64,000 bases of DNA. Source: Schistosoma mansoni. Lineage: Eukaryota; Platyhelminthes; Trematoda; Strigeidida; Schistosomatidae. A program made the translations under genes and the position numbers. Positions 33,404 to 45,165 of this stretch are shown in pieces (position 1 is the first letter of the stretch; every line of letters starts with the position of its first letter). The stretch is from NCBI RefSeq assembly GCF_000237925.1, contig NC_031498.1, positions 25,988,308-26,052,307 on the forward strand, written 5' to 3'. Under the pieces are notes generated by a model. The model ran no database searches. It was not told the origin of the DNA and was given only the letters and a program-made list of their open reading frames with translations.

Positions 33404-33640
33404 GAAGTCATACTCACTGCCTTCTCGTGGTGGAAGTGTTGTTTACAAAATTGACAGGACGAAAAGCGAATGTTTGGCGCTTTAACCGCGTTGGTGGACA
33501 CAGGAAGTCCACCTAGGGGAGTTGGAAAACCCTGATTCCAAACCAATGGTGCACATGGGCTCCAGTATCCTGAGGGAACAAATGGAGTATGAATCAATCG
33601 TTGGTCACCGGCTACCATGGGACTGCTAGGTGAGTGTGGT
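33283..33640 (+). repeat. Family R copy 3, interrupted by (AT)n
   Basis: It matches copy 4, except that the segment around GTATACAGCC is replaced by an (AT) run of about 50 bases at 33351-33400. The 3' third is missing. Confidence 0.85.
33351..33400. repeat. (AT)n microsatellite
   Basis: About 25 AT dinucleotides without interruption, inside family R copy 3. Confidence 0.95.
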
Positions 33641-33976
33641 CAGCATCCAATGTTGAACACTTACAGAGCTATTGATTTTGGGGATTTATTTACAGCTACA
33701 TTACACAACACTCTACATAGTTGTTGGGTTGTATGAATGAAGACAATTCATATGTATATCAACCAGTTGTATACAAGTATCATTCAGAATTATCCACTTA
33801 ACTATCTCGAACTGTAATTTTATAACTATTCAAATAATTCATATCACTGAATAACTTAGGTACTCTTCATAAAATGGATATTGTTCATTACTTGTGACAC
33901 AGAACTATGACTAATTTTTCTTTTTTTTTTAATAGTAATTCTTATAAAAAATCATTTCTTAAAGCTTAATATATTT

Positions 33977-34145
33977 GAAGGGGGTTTTGTGGAGAGTTTA
34001 GTAATTTTATATGATTGAAGTCATGAGTCAATTAAAGCTAGACCACCATGGAAAATCTGGAAGCACTGGACGGCCGACTCGTCCTATTGACTCATGATTT
34101 CGACTATATAAAATTACTAAAATCTCCACAAAACCCCCTTCTAAT
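33977..34145. repeat. Mini foldback derived from family B
   Basis: Inverted termini (AAGGGGGTTTTGTGGAGA and its complement) enclose ~80-bp arms. The tRNA-like head and most of the ribozyme are gone (only GGACGAGT with GGCCGTC remains). It resembles a MITE. Confidence 0.85.
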
Positions 34146-34510
34146 AATGATCGTATGCTCACTAGTGACTGGCTTCATGAGGTATTTCCTGGAGTTCTAG
34201 TGAGAAACAGTGGAGTTCAACTAGGTCTGTTGTGAAATATCAACTCACTGAAGACATTGGTGAAAGGTTGCTTAACTTTGTGGATTGGTTGACGTTAGAG
34301 ATTAACACCGTTGGATGCCGACTCAGTAGTCTAGAGGTTAGGCGCTCGCGCGCGGAAATGATAGGTCCTGGGTTAGAATCTCACGAAGTGGGATCGTAGA
34401 TGAGCACTTCTGAGGAGTCCCATAACAGGACGAGTTGGCCGTCCAGTGCTTCCAGGTTTTCCATAGTGGTCTAGCTTTAATTGACTCATGATTTAAACTA
34501 TTTTATATAT
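34146..34510 (+). mobile_element. Family B repeat, full length, GAGTTGG subtype
   Basis: Its 5' body starts directly after the mini foldback. The tRNA-like head is at 34315-34385. The ribozyme (34404-34449) has CTGAGGA and a perfect stem II, but GAGTTGG in place of GAAACGG. Confidence 0.85.
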
Positions 34511-35149
34511 CTACTTATTTATTCATTCTTTCTTCTTTACTCCCTTTAGTATATTTAATATTCGCGGTTCTTATGTTTATACTTAAAAATGTAAACTATT
34601 ACAATCTCCATGATTTGAAGTAAAAACACAGAAAATTGATAAAGATCGAAGATTTATTGATTTTCCAAAAAAACACAACATTGTTAAATCGAATACCCTT
34701 ATTTATGTGCTAATTTTAGACATAACTGATTGTTAGTTAATAAGCATTATATACATGAAGAGATATACAAGGTTAATGTAATACACATACAAAATGTGCT
34801 CAAATTGAAGAGAATATAATCGTTATCATTTGAGAAAGTTCACACTTAATTAATATAAAACAATATTGACCTGAAATAATACTATACTGGAAAATATAAT
34901 CACGATATCGTACTTACATTGAGAATGGAAACCGATTTCATATTGTCACACTAGAAATGAGACTAATAGGTAAAGGTAAAGTATGTGGGAGACCTTGAAG
35001 TACTTTTTAGCTAACCAGTAAAGTGATATAATCATAATGGTTAAGCAGTTCTAACTTAATGAATTGTTACGTTTTACACTATGGATTAGGGTCAACTATG
35101 GTAAAAGAATGAATTTCGCACCATACTCTCATTTATTGGGTGGCCTCAC

Positions 35150-35475
35150 ACCTAGCAACCAACGAAAATGAAGCGGGAATTATTATTTACCCTATCGTAA
35201 TTCGTGATGGAAAGCGTGTTTCGCTCTGTCGTTTCCCACGACGGAAATATCACTCCATCATGCTACGGACGTGTCAAGCATAATGTAATAGGTCATGATA
35301 GAAGAAAAATTACAACATAGCAAAAGACATACCTTCAATTAATTCTATTATAGAAATCCTTCCAAAATATCTACAATTGAATGACTAACTAGACAAAAAA
35401 CATGACCGCAATTACTGACTACGATACACTTAGATGACCTGATAACGTGGGGTTTATTTCCAGCCGATTAGTTCG
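35150..35475. repeat. Dispersed repeat family E, copy 2
   Basis: Shares ordered blocks with 4835-5060, with an extra ~130 bp in the middle (around CGTTTCCCACGACGGAA). Uncharacterised. Confidence 0.6.
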
Positions 35476-37297
35476 TTGATATACTTAGTTTCCGTCAACC
35501 AACTTCATGAAATGCCACACTTAGTTAAAGGGAACGTATGACCTTGCTTTCTTCTCTTGACTCATCAGCATGCTAATGCATTTGGGAAAATGGACATAAA
35601 ATCACAACACAGAATTTTTTATATTTGTTTAACGTTGGTATACATATACACTAATGTCAGTAATTTGACCTAAAGGACAAGTGTATTTCATTGGTCATGA
35701 AATAGATCAATTTCCTAAGGATTAGAGCAACATACATATGAATGAGTATTTATGCATTTTATTCGGCAGCACAATACACTTTCACGCTCACTCATGTGCC
35801 CTCACTCAAGTAGTCATTTAGGTAGCACACCGTGTATCAGATTTTGGACGCTGCTCGTTACGACAAAAATGTACAGTTGAAATATGGATTCACTGAAAAT
35901 GAGATGTGCTTATCCTTCCAGAATTTGTCTGAAAATTATAATGAAACTAGATATTACTGACTTGGAGTCACAATTTAATTGTGACTAGTATTACTACTAG
36001 GTTGTTTAAAGAAAAGATGGAATGGGGTTCGATTCTGCAACTTAGTGTTTGTTAGAAGAGAGTCTTAATCACTGAGTCACTAAATAAAATCTCTACGGTG
36101 CAATAAACATCCTTGTTGTCTCAGTATAAATTGATAAGTAATTTGTACACTATTGCCTGATGATTTCATGTTCATTACAGTTTATTCATACGTGGTCATA
36201 GTCTTCAGCCGTTTTAAAACATTTATCCACTCGTGACGATTAGAGTGCATTTTCAACTGGTACAGAAACTTCAATCTGATAAATTCCAAGCTAAACTAAC
36301 AATTATTTCTATACCATAAATAATAAGGATGCTTTTTATCTTAAACTCTACTGTGACATGTAACTCGGAGTTTGGCAAAAGTTACTAATCTAAAAATGTT
36401 CTGTCAAAAGACGTTTTATCAGTGTTATAAACTTTTAATTTCATCAACATTACAGACTACTCAATAAAACAAAGTTCGCTAGTCAGTTGCAACGTGATTG
36501 GATATCTTCATTCACACACGAAGTACGTGCATTTGATTGTTTCGTTCTAAATATCAACTCTAGCCTTTATTTTGTTTATAAGATATTACATACTAAGTAA
36601 TTATCGAACATGATAACAAATGTGGAGTTGAATGCTTACCCTACAATAGGTTAGAGAGAGCTTACGAAAATTTGACCGGCGACGGAAATTAAAACACATA
36701 AGGTCGATTTATAAAAGGACTGATTTCTAAAAAGTTCCAGCACGTACCTAATCATTTTCCCTAATGAACCTAGTGTATTTTTATTATCTACAAGCATACT
36801 CCCTTCATAACTACGTGTATTTAGTACTTTTATATTTCCTCCAATATAATGGGCAAGAATTCAACTTGAAGGTTGAGTTTCGACTGAATTGGGATATGAA
36901 TGATCTAAAAACCTCTATTCTAGACCTATTCATGCGCTAAATCACATATATTGATATTTAATTGTGTTGAATATTTTTAGTTTGGAAAAAACCAATTATA
37001 CAGTCTTTTGAAATAAGTTTATTTGGGATTTCTTTAGGTGTCAGCTGACCACGTCATATCATTGAGCATAGTCTAGTAATATGCAATCTACTCATCATTT
37101 TGACGACAAAAATGCGATTACCGTGAGTTCAGAACACCTCTCCTTACTCTGAGTTGTGGAACAGTGGGCACCTTTCTGTTTTCTCCGACAGCACGGACGG
37201 ATAGTAGCCGAACTATTAGATTAATTAGCACGTATAGTTCCTAAACTGTCATAAATCTAACTGATATCGACCTGACTAATCACTAAGTATAATTTGG
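35476..37297. other. Intergenic, nothing seen
   Basis: No gene, RNA or repeat that I can support. Confidence 0.5.
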
Positions 37298-37299
37298 AT

Positions 37300-37783
37300 C
37301 CCAAATGCTCTAGTGCGGTCGAGGGTTAGGAGAGTCCGTTCTCCCTCTCCAAACGCTCTCACATGGCCACGTGTATACAGCCACTCCCACGGAAGTTCTA
37401 CTCACTGCCTTCTCGCGGTAAGGGGTGTTGTCTACCAAATCGACAGGACAAAAAGTGGATGTCCGGCGCTTTAACCGGGTCGGTGGATATGGAGGATCCA
37501 TCTAGGGGAGTCAAAAACCCTGACTCCAAACTAGTGGTGTACATGGGCTCCACGATCCTGAGAGAACAAATGGCATATGAACCTATTGTTGGTCACTGGC
37601 CATCATGAAACTACATCTCTAGGTCAAAGGCTCGAGAAGTTCCCTCCTAAGAAAACCGCCTGCTTTGATCTGGGCGCCCGTGTATCCCAGCCCTCACACA
37701 AATGGAATGACGAAGTGTGGCGCATATATATGGTGCCTCCGTGTACCAATGTTTATGTGTTTAAATATACATACAAATAAATA
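37300..37783 (+). repeat. Family R dispersed repeat, copy 4, with tail
   Basis: The most complete plus-strand copy. It starts near CTAGTGCGGTCGAGGG and ends GTGCCTCCGTGTACCAATGT, then an AT-rich tail with AAATAAATAA. This end matches that of the RT element at 30216. Confidence 0.87.
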
Positions 37784-37784
37784 A

Positions 37785-38950
37785 TGTGACGAGAATAACA
37801 CGACTCATTTTAACAAGAACTCTCAAATGTCGAAAAGCTCATGCGGAAATTCGAAAGTAAAATCACTCGACTTCATTTTTATGCAGTGGTCACTAGACTT
37901 TAAATAGTATGGCTACTTAGGAAAGCATTCAAATGTTTTGACAAAGCATGTTTGAGATTTGATACTCCCCTTACTTAACGTCCAATCTAAAATATCGCAT
38001 GCAAGTAACTAGTTCATGTTAAATGAGGGATGATCATACAAACAAGAATGCCCGGATAGTTTGTACTACGTCGGTAGGGAGACTGTTAAACTTCTCTTAA
38101 AAGCAGAAGCTGGATTGCACACATATACACCCCCTATTATATCTTGGAAATGTGACTGAGTCTTACATTAGGATTTGGTAACTTGAACAATGCTTCAGTG
38201 TTAACATATCGTCTCCTTCCCACTGAGACTAATCATACTCAAAGTTACGGCATTAAAATCTAGATGCCACGACTTAATTAAGTCAACTTAGGGTTACACT
38301 ATTTCCCAATTGGTTAACGATAATAAAATACTTGAATAAGTGCTAACGACTCCGCTAGAAAAATCGGATCTTTCGAAATACCTGAACAATAAGGAAGGGT
38401 TAATAGGCCCTGTCTCTACTAGTGAAGTACTGACAATCAGATATATATGAAATAACGATTGAATCTTAGAAAAATTTACATAGAGAAATGGATGGATTTA
38501 TTGAAAATCATAATTTTATGTGCGATTTTGACACAAATTTTCATATGAGATTCGGATAGTTACTGAAGACAAAAAGAGTTCTCAAGAAAGGGTTTTACTT
38601 GGATATACAGAATTAGGACATAAGGGACTGAGTTACATAAGATGCAGAAACTACCAAAACTTCCTCAAAACAAATAGGAACGGATTAATAAATATATTTT
38701 TCACAAGTTGGTTACAAAATAGTTCAAAATGGAGACTTACGTTTGTAAGCTGAGGTATAGTTGATGTTAATGATAAAATAAACTGCACTCAGAGTACAAA
38801 CAAAGAAACCCAAAAAGTAACGACGTTATAATAAGCTTATAGATAAATAAAATGCATACGGAAGAACTAATTTTTTCTATACATGTTTGATTTTTATGTA
38901 CAGTGTTTTTGAAATCGAGTTTCTAAGTAGTATGGGATTTTAGGATTGGA
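37785..38950. other. Intergenic / INSIG 3' flank, nothing seen
   Basis: No coding region or recognised repeat; I could not identify a clear poly(A) signal for INSIG here. Confidence 0.5.
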
Positions 38951-38952
38951 AA

Positions 38953-39759
38953 TTATTTGACTTTTCTTTGCATTAGCGCCATAACATCAGGTTTCGCTAA
39001 TTGTCGGCCAACCAGGACAATGACGACACCACCAGAGAAGAAAAGACAAGGCAACCAAGCAGCCATCATCGGGTGAGAAAATCTATACATATGTTAATTG
39101 TATTCGTAACAATTTACCTGTAGAGCTGTTTCCAAACAAATGATTGAAAAATAAATGTGGCAATTAATGCGACTGCCATTCCAAAGACAAATCCAACAAG
39201 AGATCTGTCAAATACCCACCAAAGTGCAATAGAAAGTCCAATTGCTGTAAGGGATAGCTGTGAGTATGTGGCAAAATCTATTCTAGCGGTTGCATGGCTG
39301 AAACCGAAGAACAGAGCAGAACACCGCAGAACTGAAGACCACTCCTTATTATAAGCATCATAGGCACCAAGTTTAGAGTCAACGCATGGAGAGAAAAGCC
39401 CTACTGTGACTGAAAATTTACCGTAATGCTGAGAAATATTGCATACCTGAGGCAACACCGCAACAGAATGATATCCAAAATTTCGCAGCAGTTTCTGTGT
39501 AAAATGATATTTTTGAAGCCGTGAATTCTCCTCTTATGTTATGTAGTGCTTCGGAAGCCCAACAAAAACATATGCCCAGGAAAAAGAGCAACAGACCACG
39601 GTAAACCAACACAGAAAACTTCGTCGTTTGTAAAAGCAGGACCATCGCGCGATTAACTACAACCTTGGGATCAGCTGATTTCTGAGTGTGTGATGCAGTA
39701 AAACGAACAATGAAGATTTTATAAGGTTTAATACCCATATAAACAAATAATGTGATCAT
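38953..39759 (-). CDS. INSIG: INSIG homologue (insulin-induced gene protein), three exons
   Basis: Minus-strand exons 39759-39447, 39409-39118 and 39082-38953 join in frame to 244 aa. The introns are only 37 and 35 nt, with GT-AG ends. INSIG is an ER protein with six membrane spans. It holds SCAP and HMG-CoA reductase in a sterol-dependent way. The family signature is clear: RGLLLFFLGI at 54-63, CCGVAS ahead of VGLFSPCVD, EWSSVLRC at 127-134, FSHATARIDF, QLSLT and WWVFDRS around 168-174 (the family's key Asp is 172), then WLPCLFFSGG and GRQLA near the C-terminus. Length fits INSIG-2 (225 aa) plus an N-terminal extension. The frame stays open a little upstream of the ATG, so a 5' exon is possible. 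A CR1-like element starts ~270 bp upstream on the same strand. Confidence 0.95.
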
Positions 39760-40029
39760 TGAATATTTGATTTTTGACCTAAACGATGCTGATTGTCTTT
39801 GAATTACTGTAAATTGAGAGTTTATTATAAGTAAATGTGAAGGATATATACATTATAATTATCAGTGGCTTCGTTCAACATTATATGTTTGGTACGATAT
39901 AGATATCTCATGACAAGGTATCTCAACAAGTTTCTTTCACAAAAAGGAAAAAAGTAAAAGAAAGCGATTACCACATACATATGTATATATATATATAAGT
40001 TAACTGAATAAACCACATGGAATTAAATA

Positions 40030-43000
40030 GCACCTGTTTTTGAGATTTTCATTTTAACCAGATACATGTATAAGAACACCTCTAAGACGCCTGTACTTTG
40101 ACAGGTAAACGTTGAATGATTGGAGGCGTCCTTCATAAGGTTTGAATTTGAGTCCCCGAACTGTTTTCGTGGCTCGACGTAGGATACGTTCAAGAGTGTC
40201 CTTATCCTTTTGGAGGGAGGGAGGAATTACTATATTTCCGGACTCTAAATGGGGACGAATAAAACTGTTGAAGATTACGTGAAAGGTTCTACCGTCAAAC
40301 TGACCAAAAATGCGTTTCAATGTTACCAGTGCAAAGTTTACTTGAAAGGCGTTTTTGTCACAGTTCGCATACGACTGCAGGTCGTAGGGTACCAAAACTC
40401 CTAAATCTTTTTCAACTTGGGAAACTTCTAGAGGGGAGTTACCTAAGTTATAACTATAGTCTGCAACATGTCTCAGATGGACTACTTTACACTTTGAAGT
40501 GTTGAAGGTAAGTCCGTTGTCGTCTGCCCAACTTTGAAGTCGAATCACATCCTCCTGAAGTGCTAGTATATCCTTTTGGTTAGGTATCTCTCTCCAAAGT
40601 TTCACATCATAAGCAAAAATTAATAAGTCAGATGAAACTTGCTGTGGAAGATCGTTAATGTAAGTCAAGAGAAGAGGTCTTAGTACTGATCCCTGGGGAA
40701 CCCCACTAGGACATTCCATAGCCTGAGAGAGAGTGAGATTAACCCTGACCTTAAAACGTCGGTTTTCTAGATATTAAGTGAGCCAGTCAATCAGAGAGGG
40801 TTTGATACCCGATCGCCCAAGCTTATTGATAAGACACATGTGATTGACCCTATCGAAAGCTTTTGAGAAATCCAGGTAAATGACGTTAACCTTTCCCTTG
40901 TGATCAAGGATGGTTGTCCATCTATCCACAGCAGTCAGCAGGTTGGTCATACAAGAATCACCATTGCTGAAACCATGCTGTTGGGGTGAGGAGAACTTTA
41001 GGGAAAATAAGTATTCGTGTATACCGTCGTATATTAGAGACCCCATAATTTTAGAAGGTATGGAGAGAAGGGCCACTGGTCGGTAGCTTGAGGGTTCGCT
41101 GAGTCGATCTCCTTTGAAAATTGGTGTGATGTGAGCCAGCTTCAGAATTTCCGGAAGTTTGCCTCGGCTTAGCGAGTGTGAAAGCATCACGCTAAGTGGT
41201 GTCGCCAGGATTGAAGCTGCTTTCATCAGTATAGCAGAATGAACCATATCCGGATTGAGAGAAGTGTCTTTTCTTAGGTGCTGAAGTTTACGGAGCACCA
41301 AGTCAGCGCTCAGGTCCACTTCGGAAAGTCCTGTACAGGTGCAGGTGAAGCTTTCATCAGTATGTTTGATGTGAGTTGGCTGGAATGTCTGAGAGTATTG
41401 TTTAGCCAAAAGGCAAGCGGCATCACCGTCGTTATTGGTCGGGCCATTAGGACTTAGCAGTTGGGAAAATCCAGTTTTGCCTTATCGAAGAGAAGCTGCG
41501 TAACTGAATAAGCTTTTCGGATTGGAGACGAATTTATCGATAGGCTTGGTCTGGTACTGAAGCCTGTTTTCTCTTATTGCCTTTGAACATATGTTCATTA
41601 TGTGTTTGCATTGCCTGTATGCGTCGTTATTGTCGGGATATCTTAGCTCAGTTTTGTTGACAAAACTGAAGGATAAGACGGCGTGATCACTTTTCCCCAG
41701 GGGAGCCAGAATTGAGAGGTCGTCGACTAGGAATTCTTCATTTGTGAATACCCAGTCCAAGCGCGACGACTTCTGAATGTTTCTCCAACGAGTTGCCGAC
41801 TTCACATTTTCGAACAATTCCAGATCATCGATGAGATTGAAGAACCGAGCTTCAGTAGAGTTGTCACTTCAGATGTAGGTATGTTCCGCGAAGCTGATTC
41901 TATGAAGATTGAAGTCCCCTAGATTCAGGATATGAGAGAATCCGAGACGCGTGGAGCGAGTTGATCCTTCCAGCTCGATGACGGCGGTGGGCTTCCTGTA
42001 GATGACCCCAACTAGACACCTTGAGTTGGTAGACAATCTTACTGAGCACCATACTGATTCATCAAGATTGAGAAACTCTTGGTTGTGAAGTTGGTGCGCC
42101 TCCACGCATGACCGTATGTATAATGTTACCCCTCTCCCCATTCCAATTGTCCTGTCGTTGCGAAATAAAGACATTCCAGGTATTGCTAACTCCTGGTCCA
42201 TAAACTGAGACGTTATCCAAGTTTCGGATATTCCTATCAGATGAACATCATTAGCGTTGCTAAGTTCACGTAGCTCATCCATTTCGTTTAGCAAACTCGC
42301 AGCGTTCATGTATAGGCAGTTTATGCTTTCGATTTGGAACGCATGAGCTTCTTCCTTTGTGTCTATATGAGCCTTGCCTACCTATACAATGTTTTCCGAG
42401 TTGGTAGTCCTTGTCTGTGACACGTTTATTTTATGATCAAGACAGTTCACATGTGAAATTGTCAGCTCCAGCTTGCGTTTGTGCTTGATCCTGCTGTCGT
42501 GTGGCCTATCCGGATGCATATGGATACCAGTTGGCAAACGTCATCTATTGGCACGAAATGCTTCCAGAGTGAGCCGTGTGACCTTCAAACGCTCTATTCT
42601 AGAGAGTTCAAGCTTCTTGTTCAATTTTCTTCAGAGCATCCTATCGTTTTTGTCCTGCAAACTGAGAGGAAGTTCAGGGTTGTCATTAAGGTTCACAAAT
42701 ATGACAGAGTCGTCACGAACCGTTATTGATTTCCCAGGTTTTCCCGGGCGTCTAGGTTCCGCATCTTGTTGCTTGGATATAGAAGCGCTTTTGCGATTCC
42801 TAGGCTCGGTGATGACCAGGCGGACAGTCTTGGGGGTAGACTGTGCTGCCAAGTCACCAATTGATTTCCGCACAGTACTTGGGCGGTGACGCCTGGTCCT
42901 TTCTGCCACTGTTAACATGAGTCCAACCATCTACCGGGTTTTTGGGAACCACTGTTTAATTCAAGAACTCTTCCCTGGGAAACCCACGTTTACTGAGGGA

Positions 43001-43450
43001 GTCGATCTCTGTCGATGTTAAGATGGTGCTGATTTTTAGCATGTCGTCACTCGTGCTTTTACCTGCACCGTCGATGGTCGACCCGTCCATGTCCCTTTTC
43101 TTGTTTGCACTGTGCGTTCCTGTTTTGCTACCCGTCTTAATACTGTCGTTTGCCAAGTTTTTAGACAACTTGTACTTCAGACCTGTTAGTAGGCTAATGA
43201 CGGTACCCAGCATAACTACGGTATCAGTGTTGCAGGTAATACATACCAACATACGGTCAGACTTGCTGAGTCTGCCATAGGCTGTTGCTGTTAGATCTGT
43301 GCACACATCTTGGTACCAACCTTTGCAGTTGTCATATTACATGCCAGATGTAACAGCTAAACGGCAACCAGGTCTTTTGCATGAATTTCCCATGGCTAAT
43401 GATATAGGCTGTCTTATAAATAAAAGCAGTAAGTCTAGGATCGTTTAAAG
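40030..43450 (-). mobile_element. CR1-like non-LTR retrotransposon, long but degenerate
   Basis: Read on the minus strand. ORF1 remnants (43400-42630) include a PHD-like Cys-rich segment (CKGWYQDVCTDLTA, later MLVCITC) with an in-frame stop. The endonuclease half follows: IGISETWITSQF, VGVIYRKPTA, ILNLGDFNLH (42309-41869), then SSRLDWVFT and GKSDHAVLSF (41817-41482). The reverse transcriptase is split at about 40770: SSYRPVALLSIPSKI, VIYLDFSKAFDRVNH, then GVPQGSVLRPLL, NTSKCKVVH. At the catalytic box the usual FADD reads FAYD, so the first catalytic Asp is lost. Several stops and frameshifts make it inactive. Clade by motif pattern is CR1 (schistosome SR1-like). Confidence 0.88.
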
Positions 43451-43729
43451 AAACATGGCACACAAAAACAGGCAAAAGTGGATAAAAACGGGTTACTATG
43501 GGCTAAAACTAGCTTTTACGTGAAAAACAGAAAAAACCAATATTTGACTGAGGCAAAACCACAGTTAACTATTAAGTTGAGTGAAACTCAAGAATAAGTA
43601 ATCTATCGAACGTATAGCTCAAAATAGATTCTTTAGATCACAAATGGTACTTTTGTTGCGTGAGAACACAGCAAAAGTTTGAGAAATGCAAATCACATTA
43701 GGACTAAACTTCCCGTCCGAAAAGCGCGC

Positions 43730-45165
43730 GTCGAACATCTTCCTTCAAACACAGTGTACTGTTCTCTTCCAGAGAGGTGGGAAAATATACTGTTGTTTAT
43801 CCAGCTCTCAGTACTGATGTCGATCAAGTTATCGAGTATTTTTCAGAATATAAACAATGAAAAAGATATGAATGGAGTGGATGGATAGTGTCTGATAAGA
43901 TAACATCTGTCAGAAGTTTGCAAGATTTTAGATATCTTCTCTCAGACATATTAATAATGACTATAATGCATTCACTACAAGCTCTGCTAATTGCCTTCAG
44001 CACTCTCCGCAATAGATTGAAATCTTTTCTCAAATGCCCGGTAATTAATGGTGAAGAACAGTGTTGGATGGTACATAATGTCCAGGAATTTACAAGTCGT
44101 AAAGGTAAATGTCGACTAATGCCAATAACATGCAGCCTCTCTATATAGCGATTCAGGCAGAATTTTTCCTTCGATAGCAACAAATCATGAGAGGACCATG
44201 AAAGGTCAAAGGAAAAACGTACACCAAGATATATGCTTTATGACACTGTTTCTTACCAAAGAATCTCTCATAATACAAGCTTTATGAGTTTTCAGCAGGA
44301 TGTTTGGATGCTGTTCATCTCTCAGGGTAAACTTAACAGTTGGATATTTAAACGCGTTAATTGTTAAACCTTTAACAACAGACCATTATTCAATACGAGA
44401 CAATAAATCATTCATTTCTATGGTATGTAAAGAGGTGGAAATCGGTATACATATAGTGAGATCGTCCGTATGTTAAACAGAAGTGTTTTCTGTATATGGC
44501 GGGTCTAGCAAGAAGAAGTTAGGAAGAAGAGAAGGAACAACTTCATGAAACAGTTGAAATGTCGAACACTTTCCTTAAAGCGTAGTGTACTGTTCTCTTC
44601 CTGAGAGGTGGGAAAATATGTTGTTCATCCAGCTCTCAGTACTGATGCTGATCAAGTTGTCAAGTAACTTTCTTGGAACAGAGTCGAAAGGGGAATTATA
44701 GTCGAGCAAAACGCATGAAATATGTTTCTTATCCCTTTACCAAGCTGAACGCTATATTATGATGCAGAACACCTGCAGCATCTAGGGTTCTCCTCTTGCA
44801 TTTGTAAGCGAACTGATACGGATGAATGTACCTTTTTAGTGCAGGTTAAGGTCGTAGTATCAATAATTTTTCTATTGTCTTGGGAAAATGTTATTTCTGA
44901 CAGCTTAAATTTCTTATTCATATTGCTGGATACTTCCTTACATATCGTTATTATCCTTATTTTTCTCCACATTTTCGTAAAGGAATTAGTGGAGGAAGAT
45001 CTGTTAAAGATGCTCGTGAACGAAAAGCACAGAAACTCAGCACACTTTTTGAAAAGGAGGTTTAGGATTTTATTAGGTCCTAAACATTGAGACGAGTTAA
45101 GTGATTAGAGACATTTTTGGATATCAGTTTCAGTCAAAATCGGTACCCAACTTTTCTTATTAGAA
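43730..45165 (-). mobile_element. Second degenerate non-LTR RT fragment
   Basis: On the minus strand, pieces of an RT read VLLDYNSPFDSVPRKLL (about 44700-44650), FSHLSGREQYTTL, a decayed catalytic box HTDDLTICMP (~44480) and KGLTINAFK, then a C-terminal stretch to ~43870. The ISTESWMNNIFSHLSGREQY segment occurs twice (about 43740-43830 and 44560-44665), so a second copy is nested or duplicated. Many stops and shifts. Confidence 0.72.

Noticed and set aside
33244-33618. 124-codon open frame containing a run of Tyr-Ile
   Set aside because: The run is the (AT)n microsatellite translated, inside family R, which is non-coding in the other copies.
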